DNA from: Stemphylium vesicarium
Lineage: Eukaryota > Ascomycota > Dothideomycetes > Pleosporales > Pleosporaceae
Assembly (NCBI GenBank): GCA_004380135.1
Contig: QXCR01000137.1
Span: 1-64,000 of the forward strand
Length of the DNA stretch: 64,000 bases
Reading direction: 5' to 3'
Below the pieces are notes generated by a model. It did not search any database and had not been told where the DNA came from. It worked only from the letters and a program-made list of their open reading frames with translations. The translations under genes and the position numbers were made by a program. The number at the start of each line of letters is the position of its first letter. The first letter of the stretch is position 1. Positions 1 through 10,277 of this stretch are shown piece after piece.

Positions 1-1083
1 ACAGCTGCCATATAAGATCTCGCAGACGCCGCCGATCGGCACATCCATAACGGCGTCTGTGCCCGTGCTCCAGAAGCTCTTCCAGTCAACAGCGTTTGAC
101 GCGTCAAACTGGTATGCGGAGAAGGAGCCCCTTCGGCTGGGCGGTGCACTCGCTCTCGTACCTTTTTCCTTGTCCTTTTCGTGCAGCTTGTCCGTCAGCA
201 GCACGGGGTCGCGTACTATCTGGCCCGTCTTGCGGTCTACGACGGCTACCTGCGCGCACTCGTCGACGAGGTTCTCGCAGCTGCTCAGCGGCAGCGTGAG
301 GTAGCGCGTGTTGTAGCTGGCGAGCGCAACGTAGATGTAGACTACGAGCACGACTAGCCAGCAAGGTACGGCGAGCGCCCACCACCGGTTCGGGTAGTAG
401 TGTATTCCCATCTGGTGCAGCATGGGAGCTGGCACATAGGCCCAGAGAATGTACATTAAGAAGGCGGCTGAGCTGCCTAGATACAGCGCGAAGCCGTAGT
501 ATTCGTACGTGGGGACCTTCGGCGAGGCCCGAGGCACCGTCGGCGCATGCCGTGCCGAGTTGGCGAGGTTCGTCGTGTTGGATGTCGACGTTGGTGTGCC
601 TGCGTCTACGTCAGACGAGTCTGGCGTCGTAGGTCGAGACGTCGGACGGCTAAACGCGGGGCGGAGGAGCGAGGTCAACGACGGAGACGGCGGGAGAGGG
701 TTCGGCGGGCGATTGTAAAAGGGTGGGAAGAGGGCGGTCCCTGTATGGCGCGGAAGGTGACTGTACGATTTAGACGTGTAGAGGCCTCGAGATGCCGGCG
801 CATGCTCTTCTTCTTCGTCTGAATGCTCGCTCCCTGATACCTCGACTGCGAACAGGTCCTCGTCGTCATCCTGGTTGTCTTCTACCGATGCCGCCTCAGA
901 GAGGGCACTGTTCGATACCGGCGAGAGCGGACTTGGTCCTGGGCGGGTTGCGGACCGTGGAGGGGATGCGACCTCGTATTCTTCGTGGTCCTGGCCAATG
1001 AATCCCCGCAAGGTTGGCAGGTTGGGCGTCGACTTGGAGTAAAGACCCGAGGAGATGGAGTTTCCTCTGCTACGGGGTGACAT
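1..1083 (-). CDS. gpi19: PIG-P / Gpi19, GPI-GlcNAc transferase subunit (3' end cut by window edge)
   Basis: The frame is open from the ATG at 1083-1081 to the window edge, giving 361 residues without a stop. The family is recognised from its C-terminal half: a 'YEYYGFALYL' start of the PIG-P domain (about residue 187), two hydrophobic segments separated by a 'GIHYYPNRWW' loop, a conserved 'DECAQ..VVD..TG' stretch and the terminal 'D(V/I)PIG.VCE.LY' motif, which lies at the edge, so only a few residues should be missing. PIG-P belongs to the ER complex that transfers GlcNAc to phosphatidylinositol, the first step of GPI-anchor synthesis. The first ~185 residues are Ser/Pro-rich and acidic and look disordered; such extensions are common in filamentous fungi. 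No intron is needed. The position of the stop codon is not visible. Confidence 0.9.
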   Translation of the reverse strand, partial: MSPRSRGNSISSGLYSKSTPNLPTLRGFIGQDHEEYEVASPPRSATRPGPSPLSPVSNSALSEAASVEDNQDDDEDLFAVEVSGSEHSDEEEEHAPASRGLYTSKSYSHLPRHTGTALFPPFYNRPPNPLPPSPSLTSLLRPAFSRPTSRPTTPDSSDVDAGTPTSTSNTTNLANSARHAPTVPRASPKVPTYEYYGFALYLGSSAAFLMYILWAYVPAPMLHQMGIHYYPNRWWALAVPCWLVVLVVYIYVALASYNTRYLTLPLSSCENLVDECAQVAVVDRKTGQIVRDPVLLTDKLHEKDKEKGTRASAPPSRRGSFSAYQFDASNAVDWKSFWSTGTDAVMDVPIGGVCEILYGSC

Positions 1084-1278
1084 GTCGCAGAGTCGTGGTT
1101 TAGCAATCCCAGCGGCTTGCACTTCGCGTGCTTGAGCCTCTCAATGACGCGTTCGCGCTAGCGGAATCATTCCGATGCAGAGCGTGGTAAGCTATACATG
1201 GCCGTTCACGTAATCACGACAAGAACATGTAGACATGTATAGCAACACGGATGGATATTTTGAGCGTCAAGACACTAT

Positions 1279-2813
1279 CTACAACTTGGCAGCCTCTCCA
1301 CTTGTCCTGTTAAGATACAGCGGGTCTTGGGGCTCAATGCCGTATTTCCGGCATAGCTCCTCGCCCTTCTTCCTTTGTGCCTCAATCCTCGCCTTGTGGG
1401 CCAGCCCCCTCTTGTTCTCGTTCTTACCGAGTTGCAGAAGATGAACCTCATCTGGTCCGTCAACAATGCGCATCGTCCTACCAGACGACCACATCTGTGC
1501 CAATGGGGTGTCTTGGCTGACACCAGCACCACCGTAGGCTTGCATCGCCCAGTCGATGACCTTGAGGTTGACCTCCGGTACCATGACCTTGACCTCGGCA
1601 ATCTCCTTGAGAGCGCCCTTGGCGTTGGTTTCGTCGATCTGGATGGCCGCGTTGCAGACAGCAAGACGGGCAGCGTCAATCTCGATACGCGACCGGGCAA
1701 CACGCTCCAGCATAATTCCGTGCTGGTTGAGGAGCTGACCGAAAGGCTTCTTGCGCTCGTCGTTGATGCGGGCCAAGAACCATTCCAGCGCCTTCTCGGC
1801 AGAACCGATACTCCTCATGGCGTGGTGGATACGTCCAGGTCCAAGACGGCCCTGGATGATCTCGAAACCGCGGCCCTCGCCTAGCACCATGTTGCTGGCA
1901 GGTACGCGGACGTTCTCAAACGTAACATGTCCGTGACCGTGAGGCGCATCGTCAAAGCCCATGACCGAAAGCATGCGGTGAACGGTGACACCGGGAGTGT
2001 CGTTGGGGACAAGAATAACGGATTGCTGCTTGTACTTGTCCGCGTTGTTGGGGTCCGTCTTTCCAAGAACGATGAAGACCTTGCAGCGAAGGTCGCCAAT
2101 GCCGGATGACCACCATTTCTAGACTCGTTAGTTATATAGAGCCTTAATAGCGATGGGAGGTGAGCTAACCTGGCCGTTCAGGACGTAGTGGTCACCGTCG
2201 CGCTTGATGGTCATCTCAATATTGGTGGCATCACTGGATGCGACCTGAGGCTCCGTCATCAAGAACGCAGACCGGATCTTGCCCTCCAGCAGCGGGTCAA
2301 GCCACTTCCTCTTCTGCGCCTCGGAACCATACTTGGCAATAACCTCCATGTTGCCCGTGTCCGGGGCAGCACAGTTGACCGCCTCGGAAGCTGTTCGGCT
2401 CTTGCCCAGGTATTCGGCCATGAGGCCGTATTCCAGATTGCTGAAACCAGCGCCCTCCTTGAAGTGTGCCTTGGGCAGGAACATGTTCCATAGTCCGAGT
2501 TCTTGCGCCCTCTTCTTGAGGTCTTCGATGATGGATGGGTGCGACGAGAAGCGCTCTTGTACCGTCTGGCCAATCTGGCGTGTGTATACATCGTCGGCAG
2601 GGATGCATTCTTCCTCGACAAACCTCTCTACCTGCATTGTATGTTAGTGGCTGTCTTCAATCCGCAGCTCGAGAAACTTACAATGTCGAGAGTCTTCGCA
2701 GCCCTCTCGCTAACCCATGGCCGAGCAATGACGGGAATGCGCTTTGAGGCCGGAAGATGGCCATTCTGGCTATTGCTCAGCAGGTCGTAGGCGCGGTCGT
2801 ACGGTACAGACAT
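1279..2813 (-). CDS. Acyl-CoA dehydrogenase (ACAD10/11-like)
   Basis: Three exons (2682-2813, 2170-2631, 1279-2118) join in frame to 477 residues; introns 2632-2681 and 2119-2169 have GTAAGT/GTTAGC donors, and the second has a CTAAC branch site. The protein shows the dehydrogenase order: helical N-terminal domain, a 'FLMTEP.VASSDATNIE' flavin/substrate motif, 'GQKWWSSG' across the second junction, the beta domain, and a C-terminal helical domain with 'QAYGGAGVSQDTPLAQMW'. These sequences match the ACAD10/ACAD11 branch, FAD enzymes that oxidise acyl-CoA to enoyl-CoA in peroxisomes or mitochondria. The acidic residue in 'SQD' sits where the catalytic base is expected. In the TEP motif Asp is replaced by Gln. 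I see no clear targeting signal. The substrate chain length cannot be told from sequence. Confidence 0.92.
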
Positions 2814-4070
2814 GATTGCGTATGTGTGATGAGAGAAGGCAAGTCCTGGATCAGCTAGGGGGAGATCCGGGGTACTTGAACAAAAGATGTGGAGGCGAGT
2901 CGTGCATGGTGACGGCTACGGTTGCTGTTAAGCTACTCCGCGTCCAAAGTTGCCGAGGTACGATGCAGATCGACTCCGCTTTAGCCTTCGTAATCTCAAC
3001 CTCTCACACCATGAACATGTAGTGCATTGCCGTTGGAACAGGAGACGTTTTCTGCTGTTTGGCCGAGGTTGCTGATAAATGTTGTCGAGACTGTCGTTTC
3101 CGAAATCGTGTCTGACGTGCCGCGTGATTGTCACGCGTTGCGCGCTTCCCCGAGGGTGCTAGCAAGCGATGGGGAAGGATGCACCTACCCATGGAGCTGC
3201 TACTCAGCACAGGACCCAATATATCATCACGTTTCCCCTGCAGTCAGTAATTGGGGGTGTCCAAGCCTATATCTCTCGCTCTCATGACGCCCAAGCTTCG
3301 GCCTGGAGACGGATCAACCTACATTGCGGAGTCGGCCAGCCACATGCGCAACCCTCTTTGCATCTGCCGAACTATTCTAGCAACAGCTCTATAGATAAAC
3401 TTTTGGGTGTGCAGGCAGAACCTGGAACTCAACGCGTAGACGTACTAAACATGTCACCGCTTCCGTTTTCGCAACTGCCCCGCAAACTACCATAGTAATC
3501 AGAACATCATTTCGACGCTCATTCATCACCCACGACCCAACTCATCAATGGTGTCATTTGTGGAATACCGCCTGTTGCCGTTGAACTCGGATCGAGCAAC
3601 ACTTCCACAATTACTAAACCCCTAAATTGAGCTTTACAGCGTTTTTTTTTCAGAACTGGTAGGAACGCACACTGACAATTAAGACGACTGCGGGAGTAAC
3701 ATAGTAGATGATTGCTTTACGAGCCATTCTGAATGGAGCTAGTGAGCTTATAGAACTAGGAAACTTTATAGTATTCGACACATAACGCCATTAGCAAACA
3801 TAAATCGTAGCCATAAGCATGGCTGGGTCGTCTCCAGGACACACCAGGACCAGCCTCTACCGTTGCACTGCAACAGCACCAGCTTCAGCGCCCAGCGCCG
3901 TATCGTGATCAACACGAACTACCGTCGTCAAAAAATCAAGAAAAGAGAACCCATCTATTCCAGCACGACCAAACAGAACTAACCCACCCCAACAATCCAC
4001 CTACCCCAAACACCTCTCCCACCTACCCCAAACACCTCTCCCACCTACCCCAAACACCTCTCCCACCCCC
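2814..4070. other. Intergenic stretch, no supported gene
   Basis: About 1.25 kb between the dehydrogenase start and the stop of the zinc-finger gene. Short ORFs (for example 3169-3495, +) have no recognisable domain, no clean start context and no splice-supported extension. It should contain the dehydrogenase promoter and the 3' UTR of the next gene. Its far end carries the 22-bp tandem repeat described separately. Confidence 0.5.
3999..4064. repeat. Three tandem copies of a 22-bp unit
   Basis: The unit acctaccccaaacacctctccc occurs three times without mismatch at 3999-4020, 4021-4042 and 4043-4064. The array ends 6 bp before the stop codon of the minus-strand zinc-finger gene, so it lies at the start of that gene's 3' UTR. 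On the transcript strand it is purine/G-rich (gggagaggtgtttggggtaggt). Confidence 0.95.
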
Positions 4071-5372
4071 CTAAATCCCCCCACACCTCACCATCTTCTC
4101 AATCTCCCCTTGATCAAACAACATCACCACCCCATTCTGTTCCTCACAGTTCCTCCAAGCCCCACACGCCTTGTACTGACAGCTATAAAACGCCTCCCGC
4201 CTGCCCCTCTCATTCGTCTTATTCTTCGCCACCAGCCTGAGCAAGCTCGGCGGACTACAGTCGCAGTACATACCGGGTGTTAGTCCGCGCTGGTCGGCGA
4301 ACCCGTTCCACGCGCCGCAGGACGCGTTGCTGCATTTGCGGTAGGGGCGGCCGTGGTTGAGGTTCTGAGCCGCGGTTTTGTGGAGCGTGTTGGGGGAGGC
4401 GCAGGTTGGGCAGTTTGTGCCGGGTGGGGGGTTGGTGGTGGTGCCTTTCTTTGGAGGGGTTGTTAGTGGTGTGATTCCGGTTTGGGTGTTGGTGGGAGGG
4501 GGGGTGGTGCTGGAGAGTCCGTAGACAGCGGTTGGAGCTGGTAGCCGAGTAGTGGATAGGGCTGTGGGTTCCTTCGGTGCCGGGGCCAAGGGCGAAGAAG
4601 GCGGAGATGGCAGAAATCTCTTTTTGGAAGGTTCAACTGGAGTGCTGTTTCCGGCGAGGAAGACGAATGGCTGGTGGGGCGTGGAAGGCGTGGGAATGGT
4701 ATCGACGTCTCTGCCCAGGTATGGCTCATGCCTTTCTTTCTTGATCGATTTCTGACGTTCTTTCGGCATGGTCTTTTGCTCCGCGTAGACGTATGGTGTT
4801 AGTGGCACTTCCGCACCCGGGTGTCTTGAGGAAGACTTCGAGTCTTCGCGGCGCTGAGGCAGCGGCTTTATGACCCGAGAGTTGATCTCATCCTGTCCTT
4901 TCTTATCCTTTGGAGGATCTGCTTTGAGTGGAGCAGAGGAGAGAACAATCCCATCTTTGGACAAATTGCTCAGGCGTGCGGAGAATCTTTCCCCAACCCC
5001 AGTACCACGGTTGAGGTCAGATTGCCCCTCTGGTTCCAACTCCATTCCCACCACGCATTTATCATTTGTCGACGGCTCGTTTGCGCTTTTGCGTCCTCTT
5101 TTCGGGGTGTGGATTTCGCTTGAATATAGTGGTGGAGGTGTTATCTCTTTGAGTGGCTCGATGGTGTCGCAGGCACTCTCTCTCAACGGCTCGTCTATCA
5201 TTTTCGATTCTTCTTTGACCGGCTGGTCAGACGGCACTATGTAGTGGTCAGTCCATGGCACTAGGGTATAGGCGACGCTACAGAACGTACCATACGCGTA
5301 CTCAACGAAAGTATCGTCATACGATCTGCCCCGTCTAATGCAGCAACAGAAGAGAACGCCGAAGAAGCCCAT
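4071..5372 (-). CDS. Protein with two GRF-like zinc-finger motifs and a lipidation-type N-terminus
   Basis: An open frame of 433 codons. The C-terminal ~110 residues hold two Cys-rich motifs: 'CPTCASPNTLHKTAAQN' through 'YRKCSNASCGAWNGF', then 'MYCDCSPPSLLRLVAKN' through 'FYSCQYKACGAWRNC'. Both have the Cys-x(1-2)-Cys ... aromatic-x-x-Cys ... Cys-x-x-Trp pattern of GRF-type zinc fingers, which bind single-stranded nucleic acid in other proteins. The middle is Pro/Ser/Thr-rich and probably disordered. The N-terminus is MGFFGVLFCCCIRR: Gly2, a cysteine cluster and basic residues, resembling acylated membrane anchors. A 54-nt stretch near codon 28 has a GTACGT donor, a CTGAC branch site and a TAG acceptor, so an in-frame intron (5235-5288) is likely, giving 415 residues. 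The function is unknown. Confidence 0.65.
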   Translation of the reverse strand: MGFFGVLFCCCIRRGRSYDDTFVEYAYGTFCSVAYTLVPWTDHYIVPSDQPVKEESKMIDEPLRESACDTIEPLKEITPPPLYSSEIHTPKRGRKSANEPSTNDKCVVGMELEPEGQSDLNRGTGVGERFSARLSNLSKDGIVLSSAPLKADPPKDKKGQDEINSRVIKPLPQRREDSKSSSRHPGAEVPLTPYVYAEQKTMPKERQKSIKKERHEPYLGRDVDTIPTPSTPHQPFVFLAGNSTPVEPSKKRFLPSPPSSPLAPAPKEPTALSTTRLPAPTAVYGLSSTTPPPTNTQTGITPLTTPPKKGTTTNPPPGTNCPTCASPNTLHKTAAQNLNHGRPYRKCSNASCGAWNGFADQRGLTPGMYCDCSPPSLLRLVAKNKTNERGRREAFYSCQYKACGAWRNCEEQNGVVMLFDQGEIEKMVRCGGI

Positions 5373-6982
5373 GTTGGATGTCCCGTTGGTGTTGATAGTC
5401 AGTTTATTTGTTAGTCACTCTTCTTCCCTCAATCGATTTCGATACTAGATTTCCCCAACACCACGGCCGCCAGCCGGCATACTTATATACCCCTCACACT
5501 CCCCTCAGTCCACAAGGCTGAATGCCCACCTCCAGTCCAACTTATCGGACCCAAAAGCTGAGAGATTTCCGCCTGCATGTCCAGAGGCATCTGCCCCCAC
5601 GTCTACACAGCCCCATCATGCACCCAGTCCCTCCCCCATTAAGCGAAAAACAATACTCCGCATCCGCCAGGCTCCAGCAAACTGCAAGAGAAAAGGCCCG
5701 AACGGTAAAACTAAGGCCAACCCGTGAACGGGCATAGCCGCCCGTGGCATTTCACCTCCAGTCATGGGTAAGCGAACACGCGGCTTGGCAATAGTTGCAC
5801 CACCGCCCCTCCAACTCCTGTTGTAGGTTTATTGGAGTAATAGACACCTACGGATATGCCTGAGGCATTGCTCGGTGGGGGCTCGTGAGGTCGTGATGTC
5901 GACGTTTTGGGTACGTTTTCGCGAAAACGACGGCAGTCCACTCGCCGCGAGTTGACGCCGGGGAGTTCGCCTGCATGTTTCGGCTTCATGGCGGGGAGAT
6001 GGTCGGGGCGAGAAGATGCTTGAAAGGCTTCGTCAGAGGAGCAGGTGTGCTGAGATTGAGATGGGTGATGAGAGGATGGTTGAGGTCTATGGCTGTGTGA
6101 GCTCGCTTCTTCGGTTTCCAATATCGCACTTCTGACGGGGTAGGTTGAGACTTTAGTTACCTGGGGTACGTTTGATCAACACAGGAAAGTGAAGAGATGT
6201 ATTGAAAAGGCTATGCAAATAACTCGAGTCGCTCATCACTCAGTACCGAGGTATGTGCCTAGGTATTCACTGGCGGCACCTGGCGAATGGACTGCGGCTA
6301 TCCCATCGAACACCCATTTTTGCCTGACACTTTCAATCCTTTGCTGCATCCATCACTGAAATGTCACCGGTCGACTCAGGCGATTACAACACAGGCAGCT
6401 GGATATTTTCACACCAGAAGAAGCCCGATTATGGACGGCGAAGTGATTCGCAACTTTAGAGCAAAGCGCTTAGCAGGCCATAAAACAGGCCTCTTGGTGA
6501 GGGAGAGGCGGATGGGCGAGCTTTTCAACTTTTCAGGCTTCAAGAAGGTGGATCAGCTGAAGAAAGAGATGGAATGTGGTAAACGGAAGCGAGCAAAAGC
6601 CGCCAGCGGCGTAGCTTTGTCCGGATTTTCTTCTGCGATCAGTTTCTTAGCTTGGACGTGTGCGAAGACAGGTACTGGGGATATACGCATGGAAAAACTA
6701 TGCGGGTATCGTACTCATCTGAAAGGGGAATTGGTTACCGCAGAGAACTGTTGCTCTTAGAATGTGACCATGGACGCGACTCCAGTCACATATCGCGCAC
6801 CCTCAAGACATCATCTGCGTTATACCTTCCTACCGGAAGTCATTCCATCAATGCCTTAGATAGCCTTTGACGATTGCGAACTCAACTGGTAGATCCGAAG
6901 CAGGATATCTACATATTTCCGAGATGATCGCACTGACGTTATAACCCCCATGAACGTAACAAATGCACATCACCCACCACCC
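5373..6982. other. Intergenic stretch with only weak ORFs
   Basis: About 1.6 kb. It holds the upstream region of the zinc-finger gene. Two ORFs are long enough to mention: 5762-6121 (-, 119 codons, Ser/His/Pro-rich) and 6287-6760 (+, 157 codons, basic). Neither shows a domain, signal peptide or supporting splice sites, so I do not call them as genes. The 3' UTR of the hydrolase lies at the right end. Confidence 0.4.
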
Positions 6983-8169
6983 TCACTCTCCCCTCTTCGC
7001 CCGGACAAACGCCTCGGTATCATCCAACACCTCCTGCACCGCTTTAATCGTCCCGGGCGGAAATCCAATAAACCCATGCGGCGCCCCATGATAAATCTTC
7101 ACCACACTCTCATTTCCCCACATCGCCCACTTAGCCCCCATCATCACACTATCATCCAGCAACGGGTCCTCACTTCCACACGTGAAAAGCGCGGGCGGCA
7201 GCTTCTTGCCCCTGAGATCAGCCCAAAAGGGGCTTATGGATGGGTGCCGGCGCTGTTCCTCGGTCGTGTTGGGGAGTAAGGCGTCGATGTAGGATTTCAT
7301 CACGTCGTGGTCGATTACGAGGTGCGTTTCGTGGTGGAGTACGTGGGGCAGGAAGGAGGACATGTCGAAGCAGCCGAAGTGGAGGAGGAGGCCTTTGAAT
7401 GTGAAGTCTGGCATTGTCTCGAGGAGGTGGAGGGCGACGAGGCAGGCGAGGTGGCCTCCGGCGGACTACCTCGAGGGTTAGCTTGAAATATGAGCAGAGA
7501 AGGAGAGAGACTTACCTCGCCGCCCGTGAACATGAGCTCTGAACCGAATACCGAGGAACCGTTCTTCACGAGCCACTCTGCTGCATCGTAGCAGTCTTCT
7601 GCACCCGCTGGCCAGGGGTCTTCAGGCGCAAGACGGTATCCGATTGACACGACTGTGACTTCAAAGTGGTCGGCCATGTACTTTAGATACGGATCTTGAC
7701 TGTTTCCGTTAGCTTTGGCTATTTCAAACAACCTATAAGTTATGTGAGAGAAGTTACTTACTAAGCCTCACTCATCAACACCCATCCTCCTCCATGAATA
7801 TGCATATGAATCCCCTTGCTCACCCCGCTACTCGGTTTAAACACGCGATACGGAATCTCTCTCCCCGCATCACGCGAGGGCAAGGCGCCGTTCACGCCTT
7901 CAGGGAGTACGATGGGTTTCGGTAAGGGCGTCTTGCCTTCCCAGCGTAGTTTCCGGTACTCTGCTGCGCCGACCTGTGAAAGTACTCAGTTATCTCGCTC
8001 TTCGCTCGAGAGTTTAGGGGGGGGGGATCTAGTGAACACTCACCTCATACCACCTCGGTCCATCCGCCCAAATCTTAATCAGCTTGGCATTAAACTCCAG
8101 CGTCTGCTTGTCGATCGTGCTGCGATCGAATTTCGCCGCGTCGACGGTGACGTCAGATTTCAAGGACAT
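6983..8169 (-). CDS. Alpha/beta hydrolase, hormone-sensitive lipase (HSL) family
   Basis: Four exons (8044-8169, 7762-7973, 7516-7699, 6983-7465) join in frame to 334 residues. All introns have good donors (GTGAGT, GTAAGT, GTAAGT), and the second uses a GCTAAC branch site. The HSL signature is complete: oxyanion-hole motif HGGGW (residues 102-106), nucleophile motif GESAG with Ser175 exactly at the exon 3/4 junction, Asp274 in 'GSEDPLLDD' and His304 in 'HGAPHGF'. The family hydrolyses short acyl esters, xenobiotic esters or lactones. There is no signal peptide, so it is probably cytosolic. The natural substrate is not predictable, and the neighbours give no pathway clue. Confidence 0.9.
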
Positions 8170-8861
8170 TGTTCCTGTTGCCTTGAACTCCTAGCTCTTT
8201 TTATATCTCTTGCTATACCTCCTGTGCCCACGGTAAACAATCTCTCAAGGCCCGTCGGTATCGCAAGATGCAATACTGAGTGAATAGTAGAAAGAAGAGA
8301 GGAAAACGTTGCAATGTCTAGGTACACAGCTATTATCTATGTATGCAGTAACATCACAATACGACCTCCGCCTTCGGCCACGCTGATAGCTTGCTACGCA
8401 GCTATAGTGGGGGCGGGGTACCTGACCGCACCTAGGACGCTCGTACATCAACGCGATTAATTCCCTAGGTTGGCTTCGGCCGACTGCCCCCAGGTACCTT
8501 GCATGCTTGTTTTTCGGATTACCTGATCGGAGGATGCCGGGAGATAGATGGTTTGATGACTCTTTTGTATTGACAATTTGAAACCATGGCACGCAATTGG
8601 AAGGGAGGAATGCCAATGCGCTCCAGCACAGTCAATGTAGTCCATTGCAATTTCATTTTGATGCCCGCTTGTCGTACGGCGGGGGTGTCAAGTCATCGAA
8701 TGTGATCACGTTCGGAATTCGGGATGCCTTCAGTATCCGAAGCTAGCAGCACAACGTCGGAGTGAGTAAAGGACCGAGAGCATACATTATCAAATGTGAT
8801 AGGAGAGTCAGGAAATTAATTATCGATAGGGTATCAACAGGAATTAGTAATTAAGCTATCG
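8170..8861. other. Intergenic stretch
   Basis: Nearly 700 bp between the start of the hydrolase and the stop of the membrane protein, both on the minus strand. I see only short ORFs without features and no RNA gene. It holds the hydrolase promoter and the 3' end of its upstream neighbour. Confidence 0.5.
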
Positions 8862-10277
8862 TCACCTCCCGGCCTTGGCCTGCATCCTACTCGTCACCAT
8901 GGACGTATGCCCATTAACCTGCACAGCACTCTTCGGTCGCCGTTTGACTTGCTGCTTGTCCCTAACGAATAGGCTCTTAGCTACGGCGACAGCGATTGCA
9001 GCCGTGCGAAAGGGATACATGGTAATATCCCAGGTCAGCTGCATCATGTAGCTGATTGTGCCCGCTATCCAGCTCAGCGTTATGGCGACGATTCCCGGTC
9101 GCTGGCCGGTTCTAGCAGCTGCGGCGGCGAGGGCGAGGGCGTCCGAGAGGCGGGATTCGAGGTCTTGGAAGCGCGCTTCGATCTGTAGGGACTGCGCCAT
9201 GTGGCGTTTCTCGTAGCGTCGGACTGCGCGGTTGAGGGCGTCGAGTTGGAGTTGGGTCGTCTGGCGCACTTCGGCGCTGATCTTCTCTACGTCTATCTCG
9301 CTGTTATTAGGGTTGGGGGTTTGTGTGCCCTCGAGCCGGCCTTCAAGCTCCGTCATGCGCCGTGTGAGCTGCTGTGCGTCGGCGGGTCGAAGTGGCTCTC
9401 GTGGGGCGTCCCTGACTATGCGCTGAAGGTGGAGTATACGCTCTGTTCGCATCTTGATCAGGCGGTTGACTGGTGGGATCTCGGCGATGAGGAGGAAGAT
9501 GCTTAGGTTCGCGTCGGATACTATGCCTTCAGCGCGCATTAGCTGCCCTCGAATGGTGTGCATGAGGAGGGCGCCGAGTAGCGGTCCTAGAAAGCAGCCC
9601 ACGAAGGCCAGCAGCTCTGATCGCTTCAGTGCCTGGCGAGCCTCCTCCTGCGCTGTCGATGCGATGGATGGACCGGCGTTGGCCTCGGCTTTTGGCTCAA
9701 TTGTCGCCTCTGCGACAGCCTCGATCATGTCTTCTACCCCATCCTCATCCTGCTCGTTTATCGTACTATCATAGGTATCGTCTTTTTCGTCGTTCACGTA
9801 TCGTCTTTGCTGGGCATCGTGGTACCAGTCCCTGGGTGCAGTCAGCAAGGTCAGTCCGTCCAAATTATCCGCCGCAACTCACCATGGAACCTTTACACTC
9901 CAGTGTAGGAACCATCCCGCAAGCACTAATATCAAGACATCCGTCGCCATGTCGGCGCCATTCTCTACAGTCAAGCCAATGATTGCAGGCACAACGGCGG
10001 CTACCACCGGCAGTGCGATCCACCGCGACGGCTCATCCAAGGAGCCATGTCTGTCCATGTCATTCTTCCCGTTCAGCTTGAGGAGGTTGTCGGTCGAGGA
10101 GCGCAACGAGTGTCGCGTGTCTGAGAGGTCAGAAACTAGGGAACTGCGGCGCCGAGGAACTGCTGCAGGCGGAGTACAAGGCCGCGCGCCCTCAGCAAAG
10201 GTGGCGGCGCGGTTCAGCATCCTCTGGCGTAACTGAGGCTGAATGGCATGGCTGTCGGGTGCAGGTGTGCCATCCAT
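8862..10277 (-). CDS. Fungal multi-pass membrane protein, unknown function
   Basis: Two exons (9883-10277 and 8862-9831) joined by a 51-nt intron (GTGAGT donor, CTGAC branch site, CAG acceptor) give 454 residues. The N-terminal ~70 residues are polar with a basic 'PRRRSSLVSDLSDTRHSLR' stretch. Then follow two hydrophobic segments ('IALPVVAAVVPAIIGL' and 'ATDVLILVLAGWFLHW'), a 'VPWDWY' motif across the splice junction, an acidic loop, further hydrophobic segments near 'LLAFVGCFLGPLLGALL' and 'IFLLIAEIPPV', a heptad-like helical region, and a last hydrophobic stretch 'VAITLSWIAGTISYMM'. This order is familiar to me from uncharacterised fungal membrane proteins, but I cannot name a function or compartment. 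Confidence 0.75.

Noticed and set aside
1375..1884. 169-codon plus-strand ORF opposite the acyl-CoA dehydrogenase
   Set aside because: Antisense shadow; no start context, domain or splice support.
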